From Nitrospirota bacterium (GTDB taxonomy: Bacteria; NPL-UPA2; JAADIA01): a stretch of DNA of 24,647 nt. Positions 6,849 through 12,937 of this stretch are shown piece after piece; positions within the stretch are counted from its first letter, which is position 1; each line of letters starts with the position of its first letter. The notes beneath the pieces were generated by a model, which saw nothing but the letters and a program-made list of their open reading frames with translations, searched no databases and was not told the origin of the DNA. Location: assembly GCA_013151555.1 (NCBI GenBank), contig JAADIA010000080.1, forward strand, positions 1 through 24,647, in the 5' to 3' direction. The translations under genes were made by a program, and so were the position numbers.

Positions 6849-8660
6849 GTGAATAAAGAGCAAATCTATGCGGTCTTAGGGCAGTACTGGGGATATACCT
6901 CGTTTCTACCTTTACAGGAAGAGGCGATTCGGTCCATGCTGGAGGACGAAGACAGCTTAACGGTACTGCCTACGGGAGGGGGTAAGTCGTTATGTTTTCA
7001 ATTGCCGGCTTTATTGAAGGAAGGCATGGCGGTGGTTGTTTCTCCGTTGATTTCTCTGATGAAGGACCAGGTGGATAATCTTAAAGATATGGGGATAGCT
7101 GCCTGCTGTTTAAATTCCAGCCTCTCTCTTGCTCAGCAAAGGGCAGCTATTGCAGAGGTCCGGCAAGGAAAGATAAAGCTCTTATATGTATCTCCCGAAC
7201 GGTTACAAAATGAGGTGACGATAGATCTATTGAATTCCGTCGGGCTTTCTTTTTTTGTGATTGATGAAGCGCATTGCATAAGCCATTGGGGGCATGATTT
7301 CAGGGCGAATTATCGCACTCTCCGGATGATTAAAGAAAGGTTTAAGTCCGTAAGTGTCCATGCCTTTACTGCTACGGCTACCAAGGAAGTGCAACGAGAT
7401 ATTTTAGCGCAGTTAAAGCTGAGCAATCCTAAAGTTCATCTTGGCGGGGTAGACCGCCCTAATTTGACCTACCGGGTAATACCCCGGAAGCAGGTTTTGA
7501 AGCAGATAATGGGGGTGTTGGCAAAGCATGACCAGGAAGCGGGTATTATATATTGTCTGCGCCGTAAAGATGTAGATGCTGTTTCGGAGGATTTGAAAAG
7601 GTTGGGTATTGATAATGTCGGGTATCATGCCGGTATGCCGGATGCCGATCGTCATGTAGCCCAGGAAAAGTTTGCCCGCGAAGAAGTGAACATTATTGTG
7701 GCCACCATAGCTTTCGGCATGGGGATTGACCGTTCAAATATCCGTTTTATCGTTCATGCGGGGATGCCGAAAAGTATTGAACATTATCAACAGGAAACAG
7801 GCCGGGCCGGAAGGGATGGGCTTCCGGCTTCTTGTTATATGCTTTACGGGGGCGGCGATTACCGGCTATGGAGTTTTTTCGCGGAAGAGTCCTCTGAGCG
7901 GGAAGTAATGCTCAAAAAATTAAGTATTATTTATAACTTTTGCACCCGGCCTCAATGCCGGCATAAGGTGCTAGTGAATTATTTCGGTCAGGATTATGAG
8001 AAACACTCCTGTGATGCCTGCGATTATTGTTTGAATGAGCTTGATATGGTTGATGATGCGCTTATTATAGGGCAAAAGATATTATCCTGCGTAGTTGAAG
8101 TAAGGCAAGAATTTTATGGTTTCGGCGCCGGGCACGTGGTAAATGTGTTAAAAGGCAAGTTGACTGAGAAAATAGAGCGGCGGGGACATCACCACTTGCC
8201 GACTTTTGCTACCATGCCGGAGGAGTCGGAGGTATTTATCCGGCATATGATTGAACAGTTGGTAGGCCAAGGTTTTTTATTCAAGGAAGGAGAGTTTTCT
8301 ACGCTTTCAGTAACAGATACCGGAAGACAATTGTTGCACGGAGACCTGTCCCCGGTACTGGCTAAGCCTTTGCTGCCGGCGAAGAAAAAAGAGGTTGCCA
8401 GGAAGACCAGGGAAAGAAGAGAAAAGGAATGGGCGGAAATAGACCAGGAATTGTTTCAGATATTACGTAAAAAGCGGGCGGAGCTTGCCCGGGAAAGAGG
8501 GGTTCCGGCATATATTATATTCAGCGATAAAACCTTAAGAGATATAGCTGCAAAAAAGCCTGTAACTAAAGAAGCCTTTTCGGATGTTTACGGCGTAGGC
8601 GAAAACAAATTAAAATCTTACGCAGATATATTTATTAAAGTTGTTGAGGATTATGGATAA
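6849..8660 (+). CDS. recQ: ATP-dependent DNA helicase RecQ
   Basis: A 3'-5' superfamily 2 helicase acting in recombination and fork repair, 603 residues from the GTG at 6849. Domains in order: helicase core with Walker A TGGGKS (42-47), DEAH box in IDEAHCISHWGHDFR, SAT-like TATATKEV, and motif VI QETGRAGRDG. The RecQ C-terminal zinc module follows, with its Cys set in CRHKVLVNYFGQ...CDACDYC. A winged helix and a C-terminal HRDC domain (about 535-603, YGVGENKLKSYAD) complete it. An in-frame GTG at 6798 lacks proper ribosome-site spacing, whereas AAAAGGGG sits 5 nt before 6849. The last 49 bp recur exactly at 11787-11835. Monocistronic, with its own promoter and terminator. Confidence 0.95.
   Translation: MNKEQIYAVLGQYWGYTSFLPLQEEAIRSMLEDEDSLTVLPTGGGKSLCFQLPALLKEGMAVVVSPLISLMKDQVDNLKDMGIAACCLNSSLSLAQQRAAIAEVRQGKIKLLYVSPERLQNEVTIDLLNSVGLSFFVIDEAHCISHWGHDFRANYRTLRMIKERFKSVSVHAFTATATKEVQRDILAQLKLSNPKVHLGGVDRPNLTYRVIPRKQVLKQIMGVLAKHDQEAGIIYCLRRKDVDAVSEDLKRLGIDNVGYHAGMPDADRHVAQEKFAREEVNIIVATIAFGMGIDRSNIRFIVHAGMPKSIEHYQQETGRAGRDGLPASCYMLYGGGDYRLWSFFAEESSEREVMLKKLSIIYNFCTRPQCRHKVLVNYFGQDYEKHSCDACDYCLNELDMVDDALIIGQKILSCVVEVRQEFYGFGAGHVVNVLKGKLTEKIERRGHHHLPTFATMPEESEVFIRHMIEQLVGQGFLFKEGEFSTLSVTDTGRQLLHGDLSPVLAKPLLPAKKKEVARKTRERREKEWAEIDQELFQILRKKRAELARERGVPAYIIFSDKTLRDIAAKKPVTKEAFSDVYGVGENKLKSYADIFIKVVEDYG
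8612..8660 (+). repeat. 49-bp direct repeat, copy 1 (recQ 3' end)
   Basis: The last 49 bp of recQ, including its stop codon, are identical to 11787-11835. After the stop the two copies stay loosely similar for about 20 nt (TCG, AAGTAAA and GGGG in the same order). The copies bracket the mercury-resistance genes. Confidence 0.95.
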
Positions 8661-8673
8661 AAATCGATGAAGT

Positions 8674-8718
8674 AAAGAGGGGTCAGAGTCATTAATTTAC
8701 TCTGACCCCTTTTTCTCT
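8674..8718 (+). terminator. Rho-independent terminator of recQ
   Basis: An 11-bp perfect stem, GGGGTCAGAGT (8679-8689) with ACTCTGACCCC (8699-8709), has a 9-nt loop and is followed by TTTTTCTCTTTT. The A-rich left flank makes it partly bidirectional. The same 11-mer occurs at 6840-6850 over the recQ ribosome site and start. Confidence 0.93.
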
Positions 8719-8846
8719 TTTCTGGGCATGGATATCTGCCATCATCTCAATGGACAGGTGAAGGGAAAAAGTAATTCTACTCTGGATTGTCCACTCCCGG
8801 GGAAGGGTCCATCCTAATCGCCTTATTCCAAATCTTTAAAAAAAGC

Positions 8847-8911
8847 TTGACAGGAATAAGGCGGGTGGTAAAATATAGGTATAGGGAGTAGGAGTATATT
8901 ATATAAGGAGG
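8847..8911 (+). promoter_or_regulatory. Promoter, candidate operator and RBS of the mer operon
   Basis: TTGACA (8847-8852), a 16-nt spacer and TAAAAT (8869-8874) form a good promoter. Just downstream is a purine-rich segment with TATAGGGAGTAGGAGTATA (about 8879-8897), with TATA at both ends and a G-rich centre. G-rich runs flanked by A/T are typical of DUF156/CsoR operators, so it may be the repressor's site (inference). AAGGAGG at 8905-8911 is the ribosome site, 8 nt before the ATG. The rest of 8661-8919 holds only the recQ terminator. Confidence 0.65.
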
Positions 8912-8919
8912 ATTTCAAT

Positions 8920-9216
8920 ATGGCTATTAAAAAGGGGTGTCTTACAAAGGAGCGGAAGGAATTGATCCGGAAACGGTTGAATCGTATCAGCGGTCAGGTC
9001 AATGGACTTAAAAAGATGGTGGATGACGATAGATATTGCCTGGATATTTTACAACAGATTTCTTCAGTGCATGAGGCCTTGAGGGGTGCCGGCAAGGTGC
9101 TGATGCGGAACTACCTGGAGGTATGTGCTACCAATGCCATACGGTCAAAAAAAGAAGAAAAACAAGACCAGATTTATAATGAACTGATGGAGATTATCTA
9201 TAAGTTTGCTAAATAA
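8920..9216 (+). CDS. DUF156/CsoR-family transcriptional repressor in a mer operon
   Basis: A 98-residue all-helical repressor of the CsoR/RcnR/FrmR/CstR superfamily (RLNRISGQVNGLKKMVDDDRYC...). In CsoR, copper is held by Cys36, His61 and Cys65. The same spacing here gives C40, Y65 and C69, so the histidine is replaced by tyrosine and only the two thiols remain. That pattern is closer to the persulfide sensor CstR than to a copper sensor, and a dithiol site could also take Hg(II). It is the first gene of the merT-merA transcript, and no MerR is present, so it is the obvious candidate mercury or thiol-stress regulator. The family call is firm; the ligand is inference. Confidence 0.92.
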   Translation: MAIKKGCLTKERKELIRKRLNRISGQVNGLKKMVDDDRYCLDILQQISSVHEALRGAGKVLMRNYLEVCATNAIRSKKEEKQDQIYNELMEIIYKFAK

Positions 9217-9254
9217 CCAAAGAGTTGAACATGGATACAGGGAAGGAGTTATTC

Positions 9255-9644
9255 ATGAAAACTAGGTGGTCAAATACCGGGTCTCTAATTAGTGGAGCAA
9301 TTGCCTCCGTCTGTTGTGTTGGGCCATTGCTAATAGTTGCTCTGGGAATTTCCGGCGCAAGCTGGATCCCGGCGGTGAGACACTTCCGGCCATATTTTAT
9401 AATCATCACTCTGGGGTTTCTTGCCTGGTCCTGGTATGTATTCTTGAAGAAGAAAGCCTGCTGTGAGGCCGGCTCACCGGCAGCTAAGAGCCTGAAAAGA
9501 AGCAAAATTTCTCTTTATGTGATAACCCTATTGGTGCTTGTGTTATTAGCCTTACCTTATTTTCTGAGCGGAAGGATGAAGGCCAGGATGAAGGCGGCAA
9601 AAGCGGCAAAGGCTACTGTGTCCGGTATAAAGGGGAGAAAGTAA
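9255..9644 (+). CDS. merT: MerT-type mercuric ion transporter
   Basis: A 129-residue inner-membrane protein with three hydrophobic segments. The MerT signature CCVGPLLIVALGISGA puts a vicinal Cys pair (C20, C21) in the first helix. A second pair, ACC (C69, C70), lies in the loop after the second helix, as in classical MerT. MerT takes Hg(II) across the membrane and hands it to MerA. GGAAGGAG (9240-9247) fixes the start at 9255; an ATG at 9231 lacks a site. The C-terminal tail after helix 3 is Lys/Ala rich (KARMKAAKAAKA). No MerP is encoded, so another protein must act as thiol relay or none is used. Confidence 0.9.
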   Translation: MKTRWSNTGSLISGAIASVCCVGPLLIVALGISGASWIPAVRHFRPYFIIITLGFLAWSWYVFLKKKACCEAGSPAAKSLKRSKISLYVITLLVLVLLALPYFLSGRMKARMKAAKAAKATVSGIKGRK

Positions 9645-9705
9645 CCAAGGTTACCGAAAAGTTGCAGGTGGAAAGAAGGACCTGTTCACTTTAAGGAGAA
9701 TTGAG

Positions 9706-11106
9706 ATGGAAAAATATGATTTAATAATTATCGGGGGTGGGGCGGCGGGATTTTCCGCAGCTATTAAGGCGGACAGTTTAGGAGCAAAAACCTTAATTGT
9801 GAATGCCGGATTACCTATGGGGGGGACCTGTGTGAATGTGGGATGTGTGCCTACCAAATTTTTATTGGAGGTGGCTAAAGACTACTTTCGGGCAAGAAAT
9901 TATCCCTTTAAGTCTCTCAAGTTGGAAGCAGAAATCGGTTTTGCGGAAGTTGTGGAGGAAAAAGATGAGCTGGTAACGGCCTTAAGAAAAGCAAATTATT
10001 CGGATGTCCTGGAGAATTTGCCTCAGGTAACTTATAAGGAAGGCAAGGGGAGATTTTTGTCTGCAGGGGTAATCGAGGTGAAGGGAGAAAGGTTCTCCGG
10101 GGATAAATTCATAATTTCCCCCGGTTCCGCTCCCAAGGTTTTACCTCTTGAAGGATTAAAAGAAGCGGGCTTTTTGACTAACCGCACGGCTTTAGAGTTA
10201 AAAAGTCTCCCTGAAAGTATGCTGGTAATCGGGGCCGGTCCCATCGGTTTGGAATTTGCCCAGATTTTCTCCCGCTTGGGAAGCAAGGTTACCGTGCTGG
10301 AACTGCTGGAGCGGATTTTACCTCAAGCCGAGCCGGTTGTCTCCGAGGAATTACAAAAATGCCTGCAAGAAGAAGGAATAAATATAATTACCGGGGCAAA
10401 AATAAAAAAGATAGAAAAGAAAGATGGAAAGAAAATTGTGGTCATTGAAAGAGAAAATTCTTTCCGGGAAATCCCGGTAGAAGAAATTTTATTAGCCGCA
10501 GGGGTGGTGGGAAACAGCCGGGAATTGGGGTTGGAAAATTTAGGGATAGAAGTTGATAAAGGAGGCTTTATTAAGGTGGATGAATATTTGCAGACCTCTC
10601 AACCCCAGGTTTATGCTGCCGGGGATGTGTCCGGAACCCCCTGGCTTGAGACCGTGGCTGCAAAGGAAGGGAATATTGCCTGCAAGAATGCTTTAGGAGA
10701 AGAAAGGATCCAGATGGATTACCACAATATCCCCGCTGCCGTATTTACCTCGCCTCAAGTTGCCTCGGTAGGAATGAAGGAAGCCGAATATATGACTGAA
10801 TATGGCACCTGTCTTTGCCGGATGGTAAAAATGGATAGAGTGCCCAAAGCATTGGCTCTTCAAGAGACTAAGGGCTTAATCTTTATGGTCATTGGTCATG
10901 AGGATAAAAAGATAAAAGGGGTGCATATCGTATCGGAGTTGGCCTCTGAAATTATCCATGAGGCGACATTGGCCGTTAAGCAAGAGATGACCATAGATGA
11001 AATCATCGATACCGTTCATGTTTTCCCGACTTTCAGTGAGGCGATAAAGATTGCCGCCCAGGCATTTACACACGACCCCAAGAAGATGAGCTGCTGTGTG
11101 GAATAA
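9706..11106 (+). CDS. merA: Mercuric reductase MerA, without N-terminal heavy-metal domain
   Basis: A 466-residue FAD/NADPH disulfide oxidoreductase that reduces Hg(II) to Hg(0) in the cytoplasm. The N-terminal FAD motif is IIIGGGAAGFSAA. The redox pair C42/C47 lies in GGTCVNVGCVPTK, the NADPH motif in VIGAGPIGLEFAQ, and the second FAD motif in VYAAGDVSGTP. The C-terminal vicinal cysteines (C463, C464 in KKMSCCVE) are the mercury-delivery pair and separate MerA from lipoamide dehydrogenase and glutathione reductase. The MerP-like N-terminal domain found in many MerA proteins is absent. The start has AAGGAG upstream. It lies 61 nt after merT in the same transcript. Confidence 0.95.
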   Translation: MEKYDLIIIGGGAAGFSAAIKADSLGAKTLIVNAGLPMGGTCVNVGCVPTKFLLEVAKDYFRARNYPFKSLKLEAEIGFAEVVEEKDELVTALRKANYSDVLENLPQVTYKEGKGRFLSAGVIEVKGERFSGDKFIISPGSAPKVLPLEGLKEAGFLTNRTALELKSLPESMLVIGAGPIGLEFAQIFSRLGSKVTVLELLERILPQAEPVVSEELQKCLQEEGINIITGAKIKKIEKKDGKKIVVIERENSFREIPVEEILLAAGVVGNSRELGLENLGIEVDKGGFIKVDEYLQTSQPQVYAAGDVSGTPWLETVAAKEGNIACKNALGEERIQMDYHNIPAAVFTSPQVASVGMKEAEYMTEYGTCLCRMVKMDRVPKALALQETKGLIFMVIGHEDKKIKGVHIVSELASEIIHEATLAVKQEMTIDEIIDTVHVFPTFSEAIKIAAQAFTHDPKKMSCCVE

Positions 11107-11157
11107 AGGGATTTTTCCCTGTGGCGTCGGTTCCAGTCGCTCATCTTAATGTTATCC
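11083..11157 (+). repeat. attC-like site A (merA end to cysteine-rich gene)
   Basis: Its right half, CTGTGGCGTCGGTTCC then AGTCGCTCATCTT, shares wording with the other intercassette sites and ends in GTTATCC (11151-11157). The left arm AAGATGAGC (11083-11091) lies inside the last codons of merA and pairs perfectly with GCTCATCTT (11139-11147). An inner hairpin AGGGA/TCCCT lies between. It could also help terminate mer transcription. Confidence 0.45.
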
Positions 11158-11187
11158 ATCAGCAAATTAAATAAGGAGGCATTAAAA

Positions 11188-11562
11188 ATGAAAACAGCGG
11201 TTTGCCCTACGTGTGGTTGTTCCCTTGTAAGATTAGGTATCACTAAAGAGAGTGCAGTAATACGGAAATACCAAGAAAAAGAATATTCGTTCTGTTGCGA
11301 TGGATGTGCCCTCATGTTCGAAGAAAATCCTGAAGCCCTATTAGAAGAAACTAATAGTCTCGTCGTATGTCCAAGTTGCTTAGCAGAAAAACCAATAAAT
11401 CAAACCGTATCAATTAGCTATCAGGGTGAGAAACTGTATTTTTGCAAGTGCCCACATTGTATAACTGTCTTTCAGGAAGATTCAGAATATTATATAAAAC
11501 GTTTATCTGGTGAAATTAAATTTTCTGGTGTTTTCTCTGAGGGCCGAGGGTGTTGTACATAA
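11188..11562 (+). CDS. Cysteine-rich protein with two TRASH/YHS-like metal-binding modules
   Basis: A 124-residue protein with 13 cysteines. Module 1 has CPTCGC (C6, C9, C11) followed by YSFCCDGCALMFEENPE (C36, C37, C40). Module 2 repeats the plan with CPSC (C61, C64) and LYFCKCPHCITVFQED (C86, C88, C91). The C-x2-C, about 22-27 residues, then C-x(1-4)-C spacing with an F-x-x-(N/D) tail resembles TRASH/YHS treble-clef metal-trafficking domains. It ends in GRGCCT, a vicinal Cys pair at the extreme C terminus as in MerA. The start at 11188 has AAGGAGG upstream. It follows merA by 81 nt and may bind or relay Hg(II), replacing MerP (inference). It is more AT-rich than merA and lies between two attC-like sites, so it may be a separate cassette. 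Confidence 0.75.
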   Translation: MKTAVCPTCGCSLVRLGITKESAVIRKYQEKEYSFCCDGCALMFEENPEALLEETNSLVVCPSCLAEKPINQTVSISYQGEKLYFCKCPHCITVFQEDSEYYIKRLSGEIKFSGVFSEGRGCCT

Positions 11563-11570
11563 TATGCAGT

Positions 11571-11603
11571 AAAGATGTATAAAAACGCTATAGCGAACTG
11601 AAA
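11571..11603 (+). repeat. Partial attC-like site B
   Basis: After the cysteine-rich gene there is a palindrome CGCTATAGCG (11586-11595) followed by AACTGA. This matches the left half of site D (GCGCTACAGCGAACTGG), but no right half with a GTTANNN core is present. The site looks truncated. Confidence 0.3.
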
Positions 11604-11616
11604 TAAGGAGAAATTT

Positions 11617-11786
11617 ATGCTTAGAGAACCTCACATTCCTTGCAATACTGTTTCTGGTCTCCAAAAGAGTATCCCAAGCCTAAAAAACAGATATTTTTGG
11701 AACAAACAAGATGGTATTTCAATGACTTAGCATGGTCTGACCCCTTGACCCGCTTGACCCCACCCCTTGACCCCGTTGACGGATTG
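11617..11786 (+). pseudogene. Remnant of a small gene, frameshifted and truncated
   Basis: An ATG at 11617 has AAGGAG 6 nt upstream, as a real gene would. The frame gives MLREPHIPCNTV and stops after 37 residues at 11730. Another frame, from about 11635, reads more like protein: LQYCFWSPKEYPKPKK, then QIFLEQTRWYFNDLAWS. Loss of one base near 11634 would join the two. The sequence then runs into a TTGACCCC-rich stretch and the second recQ-end copy. I do not recognise the family. It could be a cassette gene cut by the rearrangement that created the recQ repeat. Confidence 0.3.
11735..11782 (+). repeat. Degenerate TTGACCCC tandem repeat
   Basis: CTGACCCC, TTGACCCG, TTGACCCC, CTTGACCCC and GTTGACGG follow each other within 48 bp, directly before the second recQ-end copy. 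The motif echoes TGACCCC in the recQ terminator stem. Confidence 0.6.
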
Positions 11787-11835
11787 AAAATCTTACGCAG
11801 ATATATTTATTAAAGTTGTTGAGGATTATGGATAA
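11787..11835 (+). repeat. 49-bp direct repeat, copy 2 (orphan recQ 3' end)
   Basis: Identical over 49 bp to 8612-8660 and ending in the same TAA stop, but with no recQ sequence upstream. Similarity fades over the next 20 nt. It cannot encode a helicase part here and marks a duplication or insertion boundary. Confidence 0.95.
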
Positions 11836-11900
11836 GATTCGAAAGTAAAAATGGGGAGCACGATGTCTCTTTCCATTCTCAACAATCAAGGCTTTTTTTC

Positions 11901-11930
11901 TTGACCGGCAAAACTCCCTTATGCTAAAAT
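11901..11930 (+). promoter_or_regulatory. Strong promoter upstream of the cassette array
   Basis: TTGACC (11901-11906), an 18-nt spacer and TAAAAT (11925-11930), preceded by TGC (extended -10). It reads towards the first clear attC-like site and cassette gene, the place an integron cassette promoter would occupy, although no integrase gene is next to it. Confidence 0.65.
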
Positions 11931-11936
11931 AATTGA

Positions 11937-12035
11937 AATTATTAACAAAGGAGAGTGAATGGACTTCATAAGTCACAATCGCTCCGTAAGAGGCAATCTA
12001 AGCTATCCGGTAGTAGCTGAAGGTTGCTTTTTTTT
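11937..12035 (+). ncRNA. Structured leader or small RNA ending in an intrinsic terminator
   Basis: From the promoter a roughly 100-nt RNA is predicted. It contains a hairpin GACTT-cat-AAGTC (11962-11974) and a small CTC/GAG hairpin. A terminal two-part stem follows, GCAATC (11993-11998) plus AGCTA with TAGCT plus GGTTGC (12022-12027), and then eight T. A short frame from ATG 11959 (39 codons, GGAG upstream) runs through the terminator to 12078 and may be chance or a leader peptide. This is either a free small RNA or an attenuator before the cassettes. It does not match a riboswitch class I can name. Confidence 0.5.
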
Positions 12036-12130
12036 GTTGGCAAAGGGGGATTGGGGGGATTTTACCTTAATCAAATAAGGTGAATGCCCGGTATCCTTGC
12101 TACAGGGAAGATTCATTTTTGCAAGAAAAT
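12036..12130 (+). other. Remaining intergenic DNA before the first cassette
   Basis: Contains a poly-G motif GGCAAAGGGGGATTGGGGGG (about 12040-12059) of the kind often repeated between genes in anaerobic bacteria, and a short CCTTA/TAAGG hairpin. Apart from the end of the 39-codon frame I see no gene. Confidence 0.5.
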
Positions 12131-12182
12131 GTCCTAATATCAGGATTAGTTTGCAAAAACGCAAACTAATAACTTGTTAGCT
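12131..12182 (+). repeat. attC-like site C
   Basis: This is the clearest attC architecture in the window. An R''-like TCCTAAT (12132-12138) and a 6-nt spacer lead into a perfect 10-bp stem, ATTAGTTTGC (12145-12154) with GCAAACTAAT (12161-12170), around a 6-nt loop. A 5-nt spacer and the core GTTAGCT (12176-12182) end it. The next start codon is only 10 nt further on. Confidence 0.68.
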
Positions 12183-12192
12183 TTGAGGAGTA

Positions 12193-12735
12193 ATGAAGGA
12201 GAAACACGGCATAGCGATCATAGAGGCATATCGGAACTATAAGCCTCCCATTGACGCGAGTAAGGTAGTGAATAGACTGCTTTCCCATATTCCCAAGAGG
12301 TACGTGTCTGGTTTGAAAACTGTCGTTCTTACCAATTCTGGCAATCTCAATTCCAAGCGAAAGCGAGCTAAGACCTGGTCAAGAAAGAAAAAGGTGCTCC
12401 TCCGGGATTGCGTGGGGCTTTACTATGAATCGTGGGAGAATAATCCGGCGTCGATTGAACTGTTCGTTGACAATATAGCCACGGCGTGGCCGACAAAGAT
12501 TCTGCATATCCCATTATTCTTAGACATGGCGTTTTCAGATGCACTATTTCACGAACTTGGCCATCACATCCACAAAACTCAGGCACCTGAGTTCAAGGAA
12601 CGTGAAAATGTAGCAGACCAATGGCGAAAAAAACTATCAAGACGCTATTTCAGACGATACCACTGGTACTTGTTTCCGATTGCACTTATGCTTTGCCAGG
12701 TTCGAAAGATAATAAATAAAAAGAGGAAAAGCTAA
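12193..12735 (+). CDS. Zincin-like HExxH protein (cassette gene)
   Basis: The 180-residue protein has H120-E-L-G-H124, followed by HIHKTQ and a downstream acidic stretch ERENVADQW (E136-D142) that could supply the third zinc ligand, as in gluzincins. A cationic stretch and a hydrophobic segment (about 157-170, WYLFPIALMLC) near the C terminus suggest membrane attachment with a basic KKRKS tail. Nothing else is recognisable. The ATG follows GAGGAG closely. It may be a peptidase or a zincin-fold toxin or effector; substrate unknown. The stop codon lies inside the left core of site D. Confidence 0.72.
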   Translation: MKEKHGIAIIEAYRNYKPPIDASKVVNRLLSHIPKRYVSGLKTVVLTNSGNLNSKRKRAKTWSRKKKVLLRDCVGLYYESWENNPASIELFVDNIATAWPTKILHIPLFLDMAFSDALFHELGHHIHKTQAPEFKERENVADQWRKKLSRRYFRRYHWYLFPIALMLCQVRKIINKKRKS

Positions 12736-12924
12736 CGTGACGGTCAAAAAAGTACAAACATGCTAAAAAATGGCAAGCATTATGAAGATTTTATCGATGA
12801 TAAATTGAATAGTTTCTAAAAATGCAGGGTTTTCAACTTTTTCGACAGGCTCAACTAAGCGCTACAGCGAACTGGACCCCCTGCCTGTGGCGCTAGTTCC
12901 AATCGTTGAGCTTGGACGTTAGCT
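12730..12924 (+). repeat. attC-like site D
   Basis: AGCTAACGT (12730-12738), overlapping the stop of the upstream gene, is perfectly complementary to ACGTTAGCT (12916-12924). Inside lie a small ATGCT/AGCAT hairpin and GCGAACTGG...GCCTGTGGCGC...TTCCAATCGTTGAGC, which is shared with sites A, E and H. At 195 bp it is long for an attC and may be two fused sites. Confidence 0.6.
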
Positions 12925-12937
12925 AAAGGAGGCAACG

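Larger units (their letters stand above)
8661..11835 (+). mobile_element. Putative inserted mer island bounded by recQ 3'-end repeats
   Basis: The block from the end of recQ to the second copy of its last 49 bp carries the repressor, merT, merA and the cysteine-rich gene. Integrative elements that target the 3' end of a gene leave this signature: the gene end is rebuilt on one side and a copy is left on the other. No integrase or transposase lies inside. It may be a remnant, a passive element, or a product of homologous recombination. Boundaries are inferred from the repeats only. Confidence 0.45.

Noticed and set aside
11735-11782. CRISPR-like repeats
   Set aside because: TTGACCCC units are adjacent and degenerate, without spacers of constant length.
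8661-11786. Integrase or transposase within the mer island
   Set aside because: All long frames are accounted for by mer-type genes; none shows recombinase motifs.
11937-12035. Cyclic-di-GMP (GEMM) or other named riboswitch in the leader
   Set aside because: A few GGTAG and AAGCTA words are reminiscent, but the conserved core blocks of GEMM, TPP, SAM and cobalamin classes are missing.
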